Below, one piece after another: positions 63,803-64,000 of a stretch of 64,000 bases of DNA. Origin of the DNA: Microbispora oryzae (GTDB lineage: Bacteria > Actinomycetota > Actinomycetes > Streptosporangiales > Streptosporangiaceae). How positions within the stretch are numbered: the stretch's first letter is position 1; each line of letters opens with the position of its first letter. The notes beneath the pieces are model-generated. The model saw only the letters and a program-made list of their open reading frames with translations, ran no database searches and was not told where the DNA came from. A program made the translations under genes and the position numbers. The stretch spans positions 62,001 to 126,000 of the forward strand of contig NZ_JAFCNB010000017.1 in assembly GCF_017896165.1 (NCBI RefSeq). The letters run 5' to 3'.

Positions 63803-64000
63803 TCACTCATGTGTAAGCAAGTTACCGTTTAAGCGGCTTCTCCCCCCTCCCTGACCGTGAACGGCCCGGGCGCCGATGGCCCGGTCGAGGAAAAGCAGGC
63901 CGTTCAGATGGTCGATCTGGTGCTGGATGCAGCGGGCTTCGAAGGCGTCGGAGCGGATCGTGAGCGGTTCTCCCGTGTACGGCCGCACGCCCCGGACCGT
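63803..64000 (-). CDS. Peptide deformylase-like protein, C-terminal part (start outside window)
   Basis: The frame is open to the right edge of the window, so the N-terminus is missing. The visible 65 residues include EARCIQHQIDHLNGLLFLDR, the metal-binding region of peptide deformylase, which removes formyl groups from new proteins. The usual motif is HEIDH; here the catalytic glutamate is replaced by glutamine (CAG codon). The C-terminal ~20 residues (GARAVHGQGGGRSRLNGNLL) are unlike the normal end. It could be an inactive paralogue or have altered activity. Confidence 0.75.
   Translation of the reverse strand, partial: TVRGVRPYTGEPLTIRSDAFEARCIQHQIDHLNGLLFLDRAIGARAVHGQGGGRSRLNGNLLTHE

Overview
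The window is about 64 kb of very GC-rich DNA with densely packed genes, many GTG starts, leaderless-looking starts and strong third-position GC, all typical of a chromosome of a high-GC Actinomycetota. Marker genes agree: mycothiol S-conjugate amidase (mca), GTP-dependent PEP carboxykinase, a PIN-PhoH2 protein, an F420/FMN-type PPOX-fold protein, a short cis-prenyltransferase, GAF/PucR regulators and many GntR/TetR/Lrp-style operators. In-frame TTA codons in a few sensory or regulatory genes suggest a Streptomyces/Streptosporangium-like developmental actinomycete rather than a mycobacterium, but the genus cannot be fixed from the sequence. No gene-free stretch exceeds 300 bases; the longest are 20008-20286, 62535-62789, 14678-14923 and 10417-10632, and each is described below.

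Layout. 1-7552: end of a Ser/Thr kinase, fumC, then a 3-hydroxybutyrate-type dehydrogenase / PucR regulator / MHS transporter set and an alpha/beta hydrolase. 7598-13357: a glycosyltransferase and a wall lytic transglycosylase, divergent from a three-gene response regulator-kinase-lipoprotein operon. 13367-15685: phoH2 and a cis-prenyltransferase. 15831-18010: a compact three-gene operon of a membrane protein with a Cys/Gly/Ser-rich tail, a DUF692/MNIO oxidative enzyme and a small partner; this is the best candidate for a little-described peptide-modifying system. 18211-23025: pckG behind three DasR-like sites, a ribbon-helix-helix-like protein with a perfect operator at its start codon, and a drug-exporter/TetR pair. 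23045-30380: cell-wall peptidase, greA, mca and neighbours, and a DsbH/YyaL-like gene broken at its CxxC motif. 30481-41174: class A PBP, Lrp/hppD, RDD, M1 peptidase, ilvA/lysE, ROK kinase and FIST sensor. 41387-45613: MoxR-like AAA ATPase plus VWA protein followed by two small membrane proteins. 45648-52143: metB, cbs, SGNH hydrolase, beta-propeller lipoprotein, thiolase. 52175-60175: small oxidoreductase, DUF4287, BI-1, an orphan kinase, asparaginase with a ClpN-like protein, and a second two-component system with a secreted protein. 60160-64000: two frameshifted genes, a TetR regulator, an odd tRNA with anticodon UAA, and the end of a peptide deformylase-like gene.

Much of the core gene content (fumC, phoH2, short cis-prenyltransferase, the DUF255 gene, mca, greA, metB, cbs, SGNH, thiolase) corresponds to one neighbourhood of the Mycobacterium tuberculosis chromosome (about Rv1074c-Rv1098c), so the window looks like a conserved backbone with accessory insertions. 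Metabolically it joins acetyl-CoA/ketone-body use (thiolase, 3-hydroxybutyrate dehydrogenase), the C4 and PEP node (fumC, pckG), sulfur amino acid interconversion (metB, cbs), threonine and tyrosine breakdown (ilvA, hppD), and cell-wall remodelling.
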